A program made the translations under genes and the position numbers. Below are positions 23,170-33,073 of a DNA stretch of 64,000 nucleotides, piece after piece. Under the pieces are notes generated by a model. It ran no database searches and had not been told where the DNA came from. It was given only the letters and a program-made list of their open reading frames with translations. Within the stretch, counting starts at the first letter, position 1. Each line of letters begins with the position of its first letter. Source of the stretch: Pedobacter sp. BAL39 (lineage in GTDB: Bacteria > Bacteroidota > Bacteroidia > Sphingobacteriales > Sphingobacteriaceae); the NCBI RefSeq assembly GCF_000170795.1, contig NZ_ABCM01000001.1, positions 434,001 through 498,000 on the forward strand. Direction: 5' to 3'.

Positions 23170-25545
23170 CTACTTCCTCTTCCTTCTAATTAACAAAATA
23201 ACGCCAAAAGCCATCAGCAATCCTGGCAAGATCCAGACATATAAAATGCGTAGCGCAGCTAACTGTTCCCTATTGACGTTCACCCGATTGTCTTTTGCCC
23301 TGGGACGGGAAGTATCAATAGGAAACTCCCCATCACACATCCAGCTAAACAATGCCGTGTTGAACGCAAAGTTAGCCGTCCGTACATTCATCCGCTGCAA
23401 TTCCACATTACTCATGAAATCTGCGTCGCCGGCAACAATGATTCGCTGCGCTTTACCGTTCACCTTGCGGCTAAGGCTCAGTACAGTTGGAATAGCTCCT
23501 CTCACATCACCTTCCGCCGACGAAAAGCTGACGGTACCGGTGTTGCTTCTGTTTGCCACAGCAGAAGGAGATGCGGATGGCTCCTGTTGATTTAAACTTG
23601 CGGTCACGATATCGGTACCTAATGGCTTTAGCCGATTCCAGCTCAGCCTTTGATCGGTCAGCAACAATGGCTGAACATCAAATGGTCCCCCGCTAACATA
23701 AGAAAGACCAGCTGCACCCGGCATTGACACCTTCATGCTATCCGAAAGACTTTCTGCGACCCGTTTTGAGAAGGTGCCTGCAAACTTAGTCAGCTCTGGC
23801 GTAACTAAGGTGGGTGCCATGTCCTTGCTCTCTTGAATCAACATCCCTTGCATCACCTGCACACCAAGTTCCTTCAACAGCGGGTTGACAACATCTTGTT
23901 TTCCTGGTTCAGCAGCGACCAGCAAGTTTCCTCCGTCGTTGATATATTTACGCAGCCTGGTCATCGTGGCCGGACTGAAAGCAATTTTAGGATCGGCAAT
24001 GACAAGCGCAGTAATGTCTTTAGGTACCTCGCGGTTTTCTAAAGAAAGCGTATCTACGTCAAACCCCTGATTAACCAGTGAATGGCGAAAAGTGGCCAGG
24101 TTAGTGAGGGCCTTGTACTCCCGATCGCCCGTTTTATGAATGTTTCTTTCCAGGTCACCTGTAAGAAAACTGATTTTAGGCATCTTTGCCTGCAGCAGTC
24201 GCTTAAACGCAGCGGATACCTCAGTTTCACTTGGCCAGATCATCGGATCATCAAACACACGAAGAAAAGTCTGCCTTCCTTTCCACTTCAATAGCATGAC
24301 ATACTGGTACATTTCTGGTTCCAGATCAATCATCTTACGGATTTCAGCAGGCTTTAGGAGGCTCTTTAGTTCAACATTGTTGTTTCGGGCAAAGATCTCC
24401 GCGATTTCTTCTAGGTTTTTGCCGGGATAATACTTGAAGAGTTTACTATCTGTCGGAGCATCATAGTAATTCACCGTTTTAAAAGTGATGTTCTGATCAA
24501 AACGCAGATAGGGTGCCCACAACGCCTGGTTTTTGTTATAATACTGGGCACTGCCCATATACCAGAAATTGCTCAGGAGGTTGTTGTATGCAATAACCTC
24601 CAAAGGCTCAGCTTTAAGTTCTGTTATGATCTGCTGTGCATTTGGTGTCAGCGTCCTGTTCTTGTTTGAGGTGGCATCATGGTAGCCAATCATACCTGGG
24701 CGAGAAGACAAATAACCCAGCAAAAGTGCCGAAACCACAACAGCCAGATATCTGGATGTTTTAATCAAAGCCGGCTTGGATTCCATACCCGCTTTAAGTT
24801 TAAAAATACTAAGGCCCAGAAACAGGTAAATGATCAGGATGAAGTAAAACACATCTTTGGTAGTCACCAAGCCTTCCATCAAATTCTGCGTCCGGCCGTT
24901 TATGGATAAAAAGTAAGTGAGGTCTCTTACAAATTCTACTCCTTGCCACCAGGTTTCCACATAGCTGAGTACGCCTATGGTTGCAAAGGTACAGATCGCA
25001 GCCACCACCTGATAATTGGTCAAAGATGACATGAACAGGCCGATGGCAGCATACGTGCATAGCAACAGGTAGAGCCCCAGCATTGCCGTCATCAACATCC
25101 CGATCTCTGCATCTTTAATCTGAAAAACACCGGATACCACAAAGATGCCGGCCACTCCTACGAACAAGAGATTTACGATCATCATCGACAGGTACTTGCC
25201 GAAAACGATCTCCCAGACACTGATCGGCGAAGAATACAACAACCTGATGGTTCCGCTGCTGGTTTCCCTGCTGATGAGGCTCATGGTTAACAACGGAATG
25301 TACAGGTATAAATTCCGCATGACGCTGCCGAAAAAGCCAAAGATGTCCGTGAAGATCCGGAAGGTAAGCGTGTCCAAATATAATAAAGCCGTGCCTCCCA
25401 GTTCCTGCTGACTAACGGTATTGCCCAGCTGATCCATATAGGTGAGTGCAGACTGGATCATGAATACGATGATTAAAAGCCATGCAATAGGTGAATAAAA
25501 CAGGCTTCTGAGCTCTGCCTTTGCAATTCTGAATACGGTTTTCAC
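23170..25545 (-). CDS. GldF-GldG-type fusion: ABC-2 permease plus auxiliary domain
   Basis: A 791-aa product starting at GTG, whose first base overlaps the ATPase stop. Residues 1-260 are an ABC-2 permease with six membrane segments and the signature SRETSSGTIRLLYSSPISVW. After a seventh segment (about 285-305) comes a large extracytoplasmic part as in GldG (KAEPLEVIAYNNLLSNFW, then LVIADPKIAFSPATM and GGNLLVAAEPGKQ), with a final membrane segment and basic tail. In Flavobacterium GldA-GldF-GldG form one ABC exporter; here F and G are fused. The substrate is unknown. Confidence 0.85.
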   Translation of the reverse strand: MKTVFRIAKAELRSLFYSPIAWLLIIVFMIQSALTYMDQLGNTVSQQELGGTALLYLDTLTFRIFTDIFGFFGSVMRNLYLYIPLLTMSLISRETSSGTIRLLYSSPISVWEIVFGKYLSMMIVNLLFVGVAGIFVVSGVFQIKDAEIGMLMTAMLGLYLLLCTYAAIGLFMSSLTNYQVVAAICTFATIGVLSYVETWWQGVEFVRDLTYFLSINGRTQNLMEGLVTTKDVFYFILIIYLFLGLSIFKLKAGMESKPALIKTSRYLAVVVSALLLGYLSSRPGMIGYHDATSNKNRTLTPNAQQIITELKAEPLEVIAYNNLLSNFWYMGSAQYYNKNQALWAPYLRFDQNITFKTVNYYDAPTDSKLFKYYPGKNLEEIAEIFARNNNVELKSLLKPAEIRKMIDLEPEMYQYVMLLKWKGRQTFLRVFDDPMIWPSETEVSAAFKRLLQAKMPKISFLTGDLERNIHKTGDREYKALTNLATFRHSLVNQGFDVDTLSLENREVPKDITALVIADPKIAFSPATMTRLRKYINDGGNLLVAAEPGKQDVVNPLLKELGVQVMQGMLIQESKDMAPTLVTPELTKFAGTFSKRVAESLSDSMKVSMPGAAGLSYVSGGPFDVQPLLLTDQRLSWNRLKPLGTDIVTASLNQQEPSASPSAVANRSNTGTVSFSSAEGDVRGAIPTVLSLSRKVNGKAQRIIVAGDADFMSNVELQRMNVRTANFAFNTALFSWMCDGEFPIDTSRPRAKDNRVNVNREQLAALRILYVWILPGLLMAFGVILLIRRKRK

Positions 25546-26483
25546 TATTTAATGTGATTAGATGATTTACCAGATAGTTGTTTAAAAATTTCGTCAAGCG
25601 CGGTTTTGTCTAGCGTAATTTCGCGCAAGCGCCATCCATGTTGAATACTTGCTGCCACCAGGCGCTCGGTGATTTCCTGGTCGCCGTTAAAGTATACACG
25701 AAGCTGCTTTGCACTCAGGAAATCAACATTGGTCACTCCCTCAATCATGAGAATATCAGCTGCCGATGGCGGGTTTTCCAGGTGCATGACCACACTATGC
25801 GGCTCCACATAATTATTGAAAGCATCCATGGTATCAGAAAAAACAATCCTGCCACCCTCGATCATCCGGATGTCTTTGCAAAGCAATTGCACTTCTGACA
25901 AAACATGGGAAGAGAAGATCACTGCACGTTCCGTAGCAATATCCCGGATCAGGGTCCTTACTTCCGTGATCTGATTTGGATCCAGGCCATTGGTCGGCTC
26001 ATCCAACACCACCAGACGCGGACGATGGATAATGGCTTGTGCGATGCCCACACGTTGCCGGTACCCGCCGGACAGGTTACTGATCAGCCTGCTGCTGAAA
26101 TGTGTGATGCCGGTCTTTTCTTTCGCTTCATCTACCGCAGCCCTTATGGATCTTTTTTCCATAAGTCGCAATCCGGCACAGTAGGTTAAATATTCATCTA
26201 CCGTGAAATCCATATACAAAGGCGGATTTTGCGGTAAAAACCCGATTTCCCTTTTCGCTTGTTTGGGATCCTTTCGCATATCAATGCCATTGATGAGCAC
26301 CCGTCCTTCAGTTTGATTCAAAGCACCACAGAGGATGTTCATGGTGGTCGATTTACCCGCGCCATTGGACCCCAACAGCCCTACAATACCCGTGTGGGCG
26401 ATTTCAAGGTTAATGTCCCGGATTGCCCATGAGCTGCTATAACGATGAGATAAATGCTCAATTTTTACAATACTTGTTTGCAT
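25545..26483 (-). CDS. ABC transporter ATP-binding protein, GldA-like
   Basis: A 312-aa ATPase with Walker A LLGSNGAGKST, Q-loop GFLPQNPPLY, signature LSGGYRQRVGIAQAI, Walker B LVVLDEPTNGLDPNQ and the H-switch FSSHVLSE. About 70 residues after the ATPase form the regulatory tail seen in GldA-type subunits. It overlaps the permease by one base and powers it. It starts 84 bp after susD. Confidence 0.9.
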   Translation of the reverse strand: MQTSIVKIEHLSHRYSSSWAIRDINLEIAHTGIVGLLGSNGAGKSTTMNILCGALNQTEGRVLINGIDMRKDPKQAKREIGFLPQNPPLYMDFTVDEYLTYCAGLRLMEKRSIRAAVDEAKEKTGITHFSSRLISNLSGGYRQRVGIAQAIIHRPRLVVLDEPTNGLDPNQITEVRTLIRDIATERAVIFSSHVLSEVQLLCKDIRMIEGGRIVFSDTMDAFNNYVEPHSVVMHLENPPSAADILMIEGVTNVDFLSAKQLRVYFNGDQEITERLVAASIQHGWRLREITLDKTALDEIFKQLSGKSSNHIK

Positions 26484-26567
26484 ACAATAGTTTATCAGCC
26501 CCGGAACGCCTGCTGGCGACCGGGGTTGTTAGTTATGAAAAGATAAAGTGGTTATTTATTCGTCTGT

Positions 26568-28061
26568 CTAAGGGTTATTAATTAACCCGGGATCTCCTTC
26601 AACGATATTGGGTGGTAGCTGCATGACCAAACGCTCTGGCAATTTCAGGGTGTATGTCGTGATGCTGCCATCCGCATTGTACAAGGTATGTTTAAACGCT
26701 AAGTTTGGAAACAAAGGATCCACGGCGAGCCTGCGCATATCGAACCAACGATAGCCTTCCACCGCAAACTCCCGGATTCTTTCTTCCATGATGAACTGAA
26801 TTAGTGCCACTCGATTGCTGGCAGCAGCTGCAGGAACCATCGCATCGTTAATCGCATTTCCGTCTGCATCGACCGCCTGGATCCTGTTGCTTCTGAGTGT
26901 TTGCAAATCAGATACAGCTCCGGCAAGATCATTCGTCCTTGCCTTGGCTTCCGCCGCGAGCAGGTACAATTCCGGCAGTTGCAGTCCCCACCTGGAGAAA
27001 GTCACGCCATATTTACGAAGTCGCCCGGCAGCATTCAACGTGTTGTCCAGGTTGGTGTTGGTGTAAAAGCTCAACCGCAAATCGTTGGCTCCATAGAGAA
27101 CTTTCGCCTCATCTGTCAATACCAGTCCTTCATTACCGGTAAAATTCCCGTTGTAAGTCCCGCTATAAAATACCTTCGATACTACCGCTTCCTGAAGGTC
27201 GTTTACGAGGTTACCGGGTCCGTTTACCGGCCCGCGGTATTCGTCAATTGGCAAAAATTTACCTCCCGCCTGCAAGGTTTGATTATAATTGTACAAGGCC
27301 GTTTGTCCGTTAGCAGCTACGTCTGCCAGCGCAGCTTTTAACAAAGGAAGTGCTTCGTCGGGCTTACCCATAAACAAGTACACCTTTCCTAAAAACCCTT
27401 CCACTGCGGGCTTTGACCAGCGGGTAACCAGGGCAGGTTTCTTATTGATATTTTCCAGCGATTCCTTCAAATCCTGAATGATAAAATCATAAATTTCCTG
27501 CACCGTGCCGCGGGGATAAGATCTGATGTTGATATCGGCAATCTTGATGATCGGGAAACCAGGATCAGACGAAGCCGTGGCCGCCACATAAGGTTTACAG
27601 TAATAATTGGCCATGATAAAATTAGACCATGCCCGGGTAGCCAAAGCTTCCGCGCGTATTTCAAGCTTGCGCGCGGTTGTGCCTCCTGTCGAATTCAATA
27701 CCTCATTGACGACTTTATTTATCTGGTAGAGCTGACTCAGGTGTTTGTTAAGTGCATAGGGAATCTTTGTGGAATTGGGATAGATGTCTGCACGCCATTC
27801 AAAAAAACGACTTCGCAAATCATTTTCACCGCGATTGGCGAAATAGGCACCCTCGGCTGCAACCTCATCTCCCATCAGCTGCGCTTCGGTCCATCCACCG
27901 GAAAATTCTGAATTATAAAAGGCGGGGTCGTTCATGATTTTATCAAAATCATCTGTGGTTTCCGCCACCTTGCTGCCTAATGGCACAATGTCCAACCAAC
28001 TTTTTTTGCAGGAGCTGAAGCTGATGAGCAAAACGATGGACAGTATCATATATTTTTTCAT
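26568..28061 (-). CDS. SusD/RagB-family outer-membrane lipoprotein
   Basis: A 497-aa product with a lipoprotein signal (MKKYMILSIVLLISFSSC, Cys18), TPR-like N-terminal helices (RAEALATRAWSNFIMANYYC) and the C-terminal region typical of RagB/SusD (EERIREFAVEGYRWFDMRRL). It forms the lid over the SusC pore and binds the ligand. It is 17 bp downstream of susC. The end NIVEGDPGLINNP has the usual SusD C-terminal style. Confidence 0.92.
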   Translation of the reverse strand: MKKYMILSIVLLISFSSCKKSWLDIVPLGSKVAETTDDFDKIMNDPAFYNSEFSGGWTEAQLMGDEVAAEGAYFANRGENDLRSRFFEWRADIYPNSTKIPYALNKHLSQLYQINKVVNEVLNSTGGTTARKLEIRAEALATRAWSNFIMANYYCKPYVAATASSDPGFPIIKIADINIRSYPRGTVQEIYDFIIQDLKESLENINKKPALVTRWSKPAVEGFLGKVYLFMGKPDEALPLLKAALADVAANGQTALYNYNQTLQAGGKFLPIDEYRGPVNGPGNLVNDLQEAVVSKVFYSGTYNGNFTGNEGLVLTDEAKVLYGANDLRLSFYTNTNLDNTLNAAGRLRKYGVTFSRWGLQLPELYLLAAEAKARTNDLAGAVSDLQTLRSNRIQAVDADGNAINDAMVPAAAASNRVALIQFIMEERIREFAVEGYRWFDMRRLAVDPLFPNLAFKHTLYNADGSITTYTLKLPERLVMQLPPNIVEGDPGLINNP

Positions 28062-28078
28062 TTCTCTTTACTTAGTGG

Positions 28079-31000
28079 TTAAAAGGAAAGGTTTAGGCCA
28101 AGACTATAGGTATGTCCGGGGTTGATCACGGAGGTATTCCTTGGTACCTCTGGGTCTATGCCATCTTTGTTTGCGGCCCACAATAAAAAGTTAGTGGCCT
28201 GAACAAACATATTTACCTGTTGAATTTTGAGGAAGCTGACTGCTGTTGATGGTAAATTGTAGGAAAGCGTCAGGTCCCTCAGTTTCAGATAGGAAGCACT
28301 AATTACGTTAAGATCACTCATCGTATAGTAGTTGACATCACGACGGGAATAATTAACTGAGTAATCTGCTACAAAAGAAGGAATGTTAGTATCCATTTCG
28401 TCTCCCTCTTTTTTCCATCGGTTCAACAGGTAATTCTGGTAGTTCGTGGTGGTTAATCTTCCAGCGTAAAATGTATTAACATCCCTACGCATCACCGCAC
28501 CTAAGCTAAAAACCATATTGGCAGTAAGACTAAAATCTTTGTATCTAAAGCTATTTCCTAGTCCGCCGAAAACAGGGCTTCGCGTAGAGCCCATATATGC
28601 TACATCTTCCGGCTGCGCCACGTTAGGCACTTTAGTAACCGAGCCATCTGCACGGTAAATTTTAGGATCTCCCATATTATCCAGGCCGGCAAAACGGTAG
28701 GCAAACATCGCATTGGTATTGTATCCGATCTGCGGGTTCCATCCACCAACGATCGCATTAGCAGTATTCGAATATGCATCAGGAACACTATAAGATAACA
28801 GTTTATTGTAGTTATAAGCGATGTTGAAATTGGTGGACCAGCCAAAGTTGCTGCTCCTTATATTTTCGCTGCGGAGACTTAACTCCAGGCCTTTATTGAC
28901 AATTTTTCCGATGTTTCCTGTGACACCCTGCTGCCGTCCCGTCCATGGGCTTAGTGGCAGGGAGCCAATCAGATCGTCAGTACTTTTATAATAGGCGTCG
29001 ATACTTCCAGACAGGCGCCTGTTTAGCAGGCCAAAATCCAATCCGATGTTAGTGGTGCGGGAGATTTCCCATGCTAAGGCATTGTTGGCTACTAAGCTCA
29101 GCGTCAATGCATCTCCGGCCAGGGTAGAACCTGAATTGGAACTATTTACCGCGTAAAAAACATCATTACGTGCACCTGTGCCCACTCCCGGGGAATTTCC
29201 TGTCAGGCCATGGGTAACTCTGAGGCTTAAATCATTAATCCATGTCACTGGTTTCATAAAATCCTCACGTGCGATTTGCCATTTGGCACCTAGACTCCAG
29301 CTCGGTTTATTTTGGGTGGACAGGTCCTTCCCGAACTGATTGCTGTAGTCCTGGCGGATGCTCGCATCAATGCTATATTTGTTATTGATCTGGTAACTGC
29401 TCAATCCGAAATAGGAGATAAAGCGCGACTTAACTTTCATGATTTCGTATGGTGTAAAGTACAGGGAGCCATAACCAGAAACTGTACCTGGAATTCCCAT
29501 CCGCAGTCTGGCATAATCCAGAATCGGATAGGTACCCAAGGTCTCATCGTAACCAATGATGGTCGTGGTGCTGGACATATTGTAGCCCTCGTTGACATCA
29601 TTACCCACCTGGACAGTCAGATGGTCGCGCCCCTGTCTGAAATTGGCTTCGTAGGCCAGCTGGTTACGTACCGTCCAGTTCCGTTGGTCATTGTTGCCTG
29701 TCTGGTACAATCCTCCTTCCACGGGATAATTGTAAACCGGCGCTGAATTCACATCGTTCGCTTGTGTCAGGTTAACAATTTGTATTCTCTGCGTGATCGC
29801 CTTATTGTCAAGGTAGTAAATGGCCGTACCCGGCGATTTCTGGTAACCATAGGTTCCGACGAAACTGAGGCCTTTAAATAACCTAACCGTAGCATTGGCA
29901 GTCACATTGATGTTTACATTGTTGTTGTCGCGGTGTCCCAGTTCCAGTTCGTCCAAAGGAACATAATCCAAATTGATCCGGCTGAGTGCCTGGTGACTTT
30001 CCCTGAAGACTTCCGGATAACCTGAAAGGTAATTGACGGTCAGGTTATTTCCATCAGCCCCTCTAAACAATTGGTATGGAAGAAATGATGCGCCGCCTAA
30101 ATTTGGATAGTTTTTGCTGCGAATTACCGTATTGATCAATGACGTGTTGAGTGTGAGTTTTACACGGCTTCCCAAGGTTAGTCCCTGTGTGAGGTTGAGC
30201 TTGTACGCATTGCTGTTGCTACCGGGGGTCGTTTTTTGAATGCCTGTATGTCCCAGCGAGGCGTAAAAATTGTAACCATCACGGCCACCGGACGCAGAGA
30301 CAGTTTGATTGATCGTCATTGCGGGGCGGTAGAACAGATCAGACACCTGGCTGCGGTTTTCGATCGAGGCAAGACTGTCCAGTTTGCGGTTTACTTCGGG
30401 GTCCCCTTTAGGCCCACTGTATAAAATAAGGTCATGAGGCGCCATACCTGAATAAACTACCGAGTTTAACGGGAAGGTAGCCGGATCGAACAGCTCCTTT
30501 GCCGTTTGGATAAATTCTTTCGAGTTCATCGCGTTGCTGTAGCTTAAATCCGGGCGGGCGGAATAATTGACAAAAGCATTATAGCTGATGACGGGCCGCC
30601 CACCTGTGCCGGATTTGGTAGTGATGACAATGACGCCGTTTGCGGCCCGCGCACCCCAGATTGCTGAGGCCGCAGCATCTTTCAACACCGTGATGTCTTT
30701 GATGTCGTCTGGATTAACAGCACTAAGTTCTTCAATTGCTACTCCGTTGACAACATAGAGTGGCTCTTTGCTTAAACGCACCGTCGATTCCCCACGCACC
30801 AGACTTCTGCGGGTGCTGACACCATTACCATTCAAATTAGAAGAAAGGGTGTTGCCCATGGTAGCAATCTGCAATCCCGCAACCTGTCCTTCCAGTCGCT
30901 GAATGATGTCCATGCTGCCGGTACGCTCACTGAAAACTTTCATATCCGGCTTACCGAATGCACCTGTAGCACGTTCCTTTGTTAACGTTTGGAAGCCTGT

Positions 31001-31675
31001 ATTATAGGTAACTTCAACAGTGGACAATGCTGAGATCATGGGTTCCATCCTGATCACAAGATTACGGCGGTTATTGACCTTTACCGTATCGGTTTTGTAA
31101 CCGACAAATCTTACAATGATGCTTTCCTCGCCGGTCATATTGTCGAACCAGAATTTGCCGTCCTCAGTGACGGTATAGGCTTTGGTTTGCCCCAATATCC
31201 AGAGATTTGCCCCTGCAAGCGGGAGGCCTTTCTCATCAAGCACCATCCCACGGACCTCAAAATTATTGAAGATCTCACCGATCTGCTGAATTAAGGAGGA
31301 TGTTTTAGGCTGGATGACGATCATCTTATTTTTGATGGTGTAGGCAAAGGGTTGATCTGCAAAACACCTGTCCAGTACTGCAGTTAAATCCTCTGCTCTG
31401 GACACTATCGTTACCGGTTTAGCCTGTTTAATGAGCGCGTTAGTGATGACAAAATCGTAACCTGTCTGCTTTCTGATTTCTTTAAACACCTCTGCAATGG
31501 GCGCATTTTTTTTCGACAAGGTGACACCCTGCGACATTGCCGCCAGGGAAATCTGCAAGAACGCCGCACACAGCAGTGCAATGGTTAAACAGGTTCGCAT
31601 GAGCCATTTTTTTAGTTGATAGTCTATGGTATGACTGCGCATGCCATACCCTATTGTATAGTAAATTTTATACAT
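28079..31675 (-). CDS. SusC/RagA-family TonB-dependent transporter with STN domain
   Basis: A 1198-aa outer-membrane transporter. After a long signal region come an STN secretin-like domain (about 65-125, KEIRKQTGYDFVITN) that talks to FecR, a carboxypeptidase-D-like domain (about 142-210), the plug with the SusC signature (DIKDITVLKDAAASAIWGAR, then ANGVIVITTK) and a beta-barrel ending in GHTYSLGLNLSF. STN-bearing SusC proteins are signal transducers for a cognate FecR/ECF pair, encoded just upstream. The start at 31675 (MYKIYYT) fits family habit; 31642 is a second choice. Confidence 0.92.
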   Translation of the reverse strand: MYKIYYTIGYGMRSHTIDYQLKKWLMRTCLTIALLCAAFLQISLAAMSQGVTLSKKNAPIAEVFKEIRKQTGYDFVITNALIKQAKPVTIVSRAEDLTAVLDRCFADQPFAYTIKNKMIVIQPKTSSLIQQIGEIFNNFEVRGMVLDEKGLPLAGANLWILGQTKAYTVTEDGKFWFDNMTGEESIIVRFVGYKTDTVKVNNRRNLVIRMEPMISALSTVEVTYNTGFQTLTKERATGAFGKPDMKVFSERTGSMDIIQRLEGQVAGLQIATMGNTLSSNLNGNGVSTRRSLVRGESTVRLSKEPLYVVNGVAIEELSAVNPDDIKDITVLKDAAASAIWGARAANGVIVITTKSGTGGRPVISYNAFVNYSARPDLSYSNAMNSKEFIQTAKELFDPATFPLNSVVYSGMAPHDLILYSGPKGDPEVNRKLDSLASIENRSQVSDLFYRPAMTINQTVSASGGRDGYNFYASLGHTGIQKTTPGSNSNAYKLNLTQGLTLGSRVKLTLNTSLINTVIRSKNYPNLGGASFLPYQLFRGADGNNLTVNYLSGYPEVFRESHQALSRINLDYVPLDELELGHRDNNNVNINVTANATVRLFKGLSFVGTYGYQKSPGTAIYYLDNKAITQRIQIVNLTQANDVNSAPVYNYPVEGGLYQTGNNDQRNWTVRNQLAYEANFRQGRDHLTVQVGNDVNEGYNMSSTTTIIGYDETLGTYPILDYARLRMGIPGTVSGYGSLYFTPYEIMKVKSRFISYFGLSSYQINNKYSIDASIRQDYSNQFGKDLSTQNKPSWSLGAKWQIAREDFMKPVTWINDLSLRVTHGLTGNSPGVGTGARNDVFYAVNSSNSGSTLAGDALTLSLVANNALAWEISRTTNIGLDFGLLNRRLSGSIDAYYKSTDDLIGSLPLSPWTGRQQGVTGNIGKIVNKGLELSLRSENIRSSNFGWSTNFNIAYNYNKLLSYSVPDAYSNTANAIVGGWNPQIGYNTNAMFAYRFAGLDNMGDPKIYRADGSVTKVPNVAQPEDVAYMGSTRSPVFGGLGNSFRYKDFSLTANMVFSLGAVMRRDVNTFYAGRLTTTNYQNYLLNRWKKEGDEMDTNIPSFVADYSVNYSRRDVNYYTMSDLNVISASYLKLRDLTLSYNLPSTAVSFLKIQQVNMFVQATNFLLWAANKDGIDPEVPRNTSVINPGHTYSLGLNLSF

Positions 31676-31740
31676 TTGTTTGGTTTGGTTAAGTTGATCG
31701 ATGTGTGTGACGCATGTTGTGGACAGTAAGCCAGACTTCT

Positions 31741-31768
31741 GACCGGTGCGGTACGAAACGCACCGGTC
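31741..31768 (-). terminator. 10-bp hairpin between fecR and susC
   Basis: GACCGGTGCG (31741-31750) pairs perfectly with CGCACCGGTC (31759-31768) over an 8-base loop, 31 bp after the FecR stop. There is no T-tract on the leftward side. It could be a partial terminator that sets the FecR/sigma to SusC ratio, or an mRNA-processing or stability element. Confidence 0.6.
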
Positions 31769-31798
31769 TACTATTTTAGCTTACCTCTTATTGTAGCA

Positions 31799-33004
31799 TT
31801 AAGGCATAACTAAAATCCTCCTTCCTTCAATTTTAAAGTGAACACCTTTTGTCATCTCCAGTGCGTTCAGCACTTCTGATAATTTCCTGCTTCTGGAGAT
31901 CGTGCTCACAAAACCAATATTACCGATATTACCTTCATAGGAGACTTCTACGTTGTACCAGCGCGCAAGCTGCTTCATGACCGATTTAAGGTCGTCGCCG
32001 TTAAAAACAAAATCGCCATTTTTCCAGGCAACAGCACTTGCCGTGTCTACTGTTTTGACATTGATTCTGCCTGCCGGATAAACTGCGGATTGTTCACCAG
32101 GGTTTAAGATCACGTCCTTGTGGGCTTGCGAGACAACCTTAACCACACCTTCCAGCAATGTTGTTTTGATTACGGGTTCATCATCGTAACTGTTTACGTT
32201 AAAGTGCGTACCCAACACCTGGACTTCCTGCCCTTTCGTTTTTACAACAAAGGGATGTGTTTTATCCTTCGCCACTTCAAAATAGGCTTCGCCTCGTAGC
32301 ACGACATTACGATTTGCTCCGGAAAAAGAAAGCGGATATTTTAACGACGAGCCCGCATTCAGGTAAACAAGTGTACCATCACCTAGTTTAATTTGATATT
32401 GTCCGCCAAGGGGAATGGTTATCGTCAGGAATTGTGCCTCAAATGGTTTTGCCTCTCCGCTGGTTGGAGCCGCAACGGCAGATCCATCATTGTAGTTTAA
32501 ATTGGAACCACTAATGATCACCCCGCTCTTATTGCCGTTCAGCGTTATGGTTTTTCCGTCGGCAAGGGTGATGTATGCTTTATTTGATCCGGCGGTCACG
32601 TCGTTTTGTGAAATATCATTTTGGCTGGTTTCGGCCCTACGCTCGTAAAACGTTATTGCAATCCCTAGGATAAGTAAAATGGATGCAGCGACCAAAATCC
32701 GTTTCTGCCACCGCAGTTTAAGCACATTGACTTGACCTGGTGTTTTCTTCGTTGACCATTCTTTACCTGCCTCCAATTTTGAAAGCGTCATGTTCCAGAC
32801 CTCGTCCTTTGTCGTATTCTTGATGTTTTCATACGTCTTTAGTTCCAGGGATAGCTGTTGCTCCGAGCTAAGGCTGTCAAAATAGGCGCGGTTACTTTTT
32901 GATGCTGCCAGCCATAAATTTAATTCATGCTCCTGCGCAGCAGAAAGCGCTCCTCTGAAATAAAGTGCAATCAACCGGGAAACCTGGAATTCCTTTTCAA
33001 GCAT
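31799..33004 (-). CDS. FecR-family anti-sigma factor
   Basis: A 401-aa single-pass membrane protein. The cytoplasmic N-terminus (1-100) binds the sigma factor, a membrane segment lies near 103-120, the periplasmic FecR domain follows (ITIPLGGQYQIKLGDGTLVY, then LNAGSSLKYPLSF) and a DUF4974-type C-terminus (RKLSEVLNALEMTKGVHFKI) contacts the SusC STN domain. It lies 69 bp after the sigma gene. On ligand uptake the signal passes from SusC through FecR to the sigma factor. Confidence 0.92.
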   Translation of the reverse strand: MLEKEFQVSRLIALYFRGALSAAQEHELNLWLAASKSNRAYFDSLSSEQQLSLELKTYENIKNTTKDEVWNMTLSKLEAGKEWSTKKTPGQVNVLKLRWQKRILVAASILLILGIAITFYERRAETSQNDISQNDVTAGSNKAYITLADGKTITLNGNKSGVIISGSNLNYNDGSAVAAPTSGEAKPFEAQFLTITIPLGGQYQIKLGDGTLVYLNAGSSLKYPLSFSGANRNVVLRGEAYFEVAKDKTHPFVVKTKGQEVQVLGTHFNVNSYDDEPVIKTTLLEGVVKVVSQAHKDVILNPGEQSAVYPAGRINVKTVDTASAVAWKNGDFVFNGDDLKSVMKQLARWYNVEVSYEGNIGNIGFVSTISRSRKLSEVLNALEMTKGVHFKIEGRRILVMP

Positions 33005-33073
33005 GTGTATTGTTGTTCATTTTATATAGAAACACCGCCGGAATACCAAACGCTCAAAACTATTTTATCTTTT

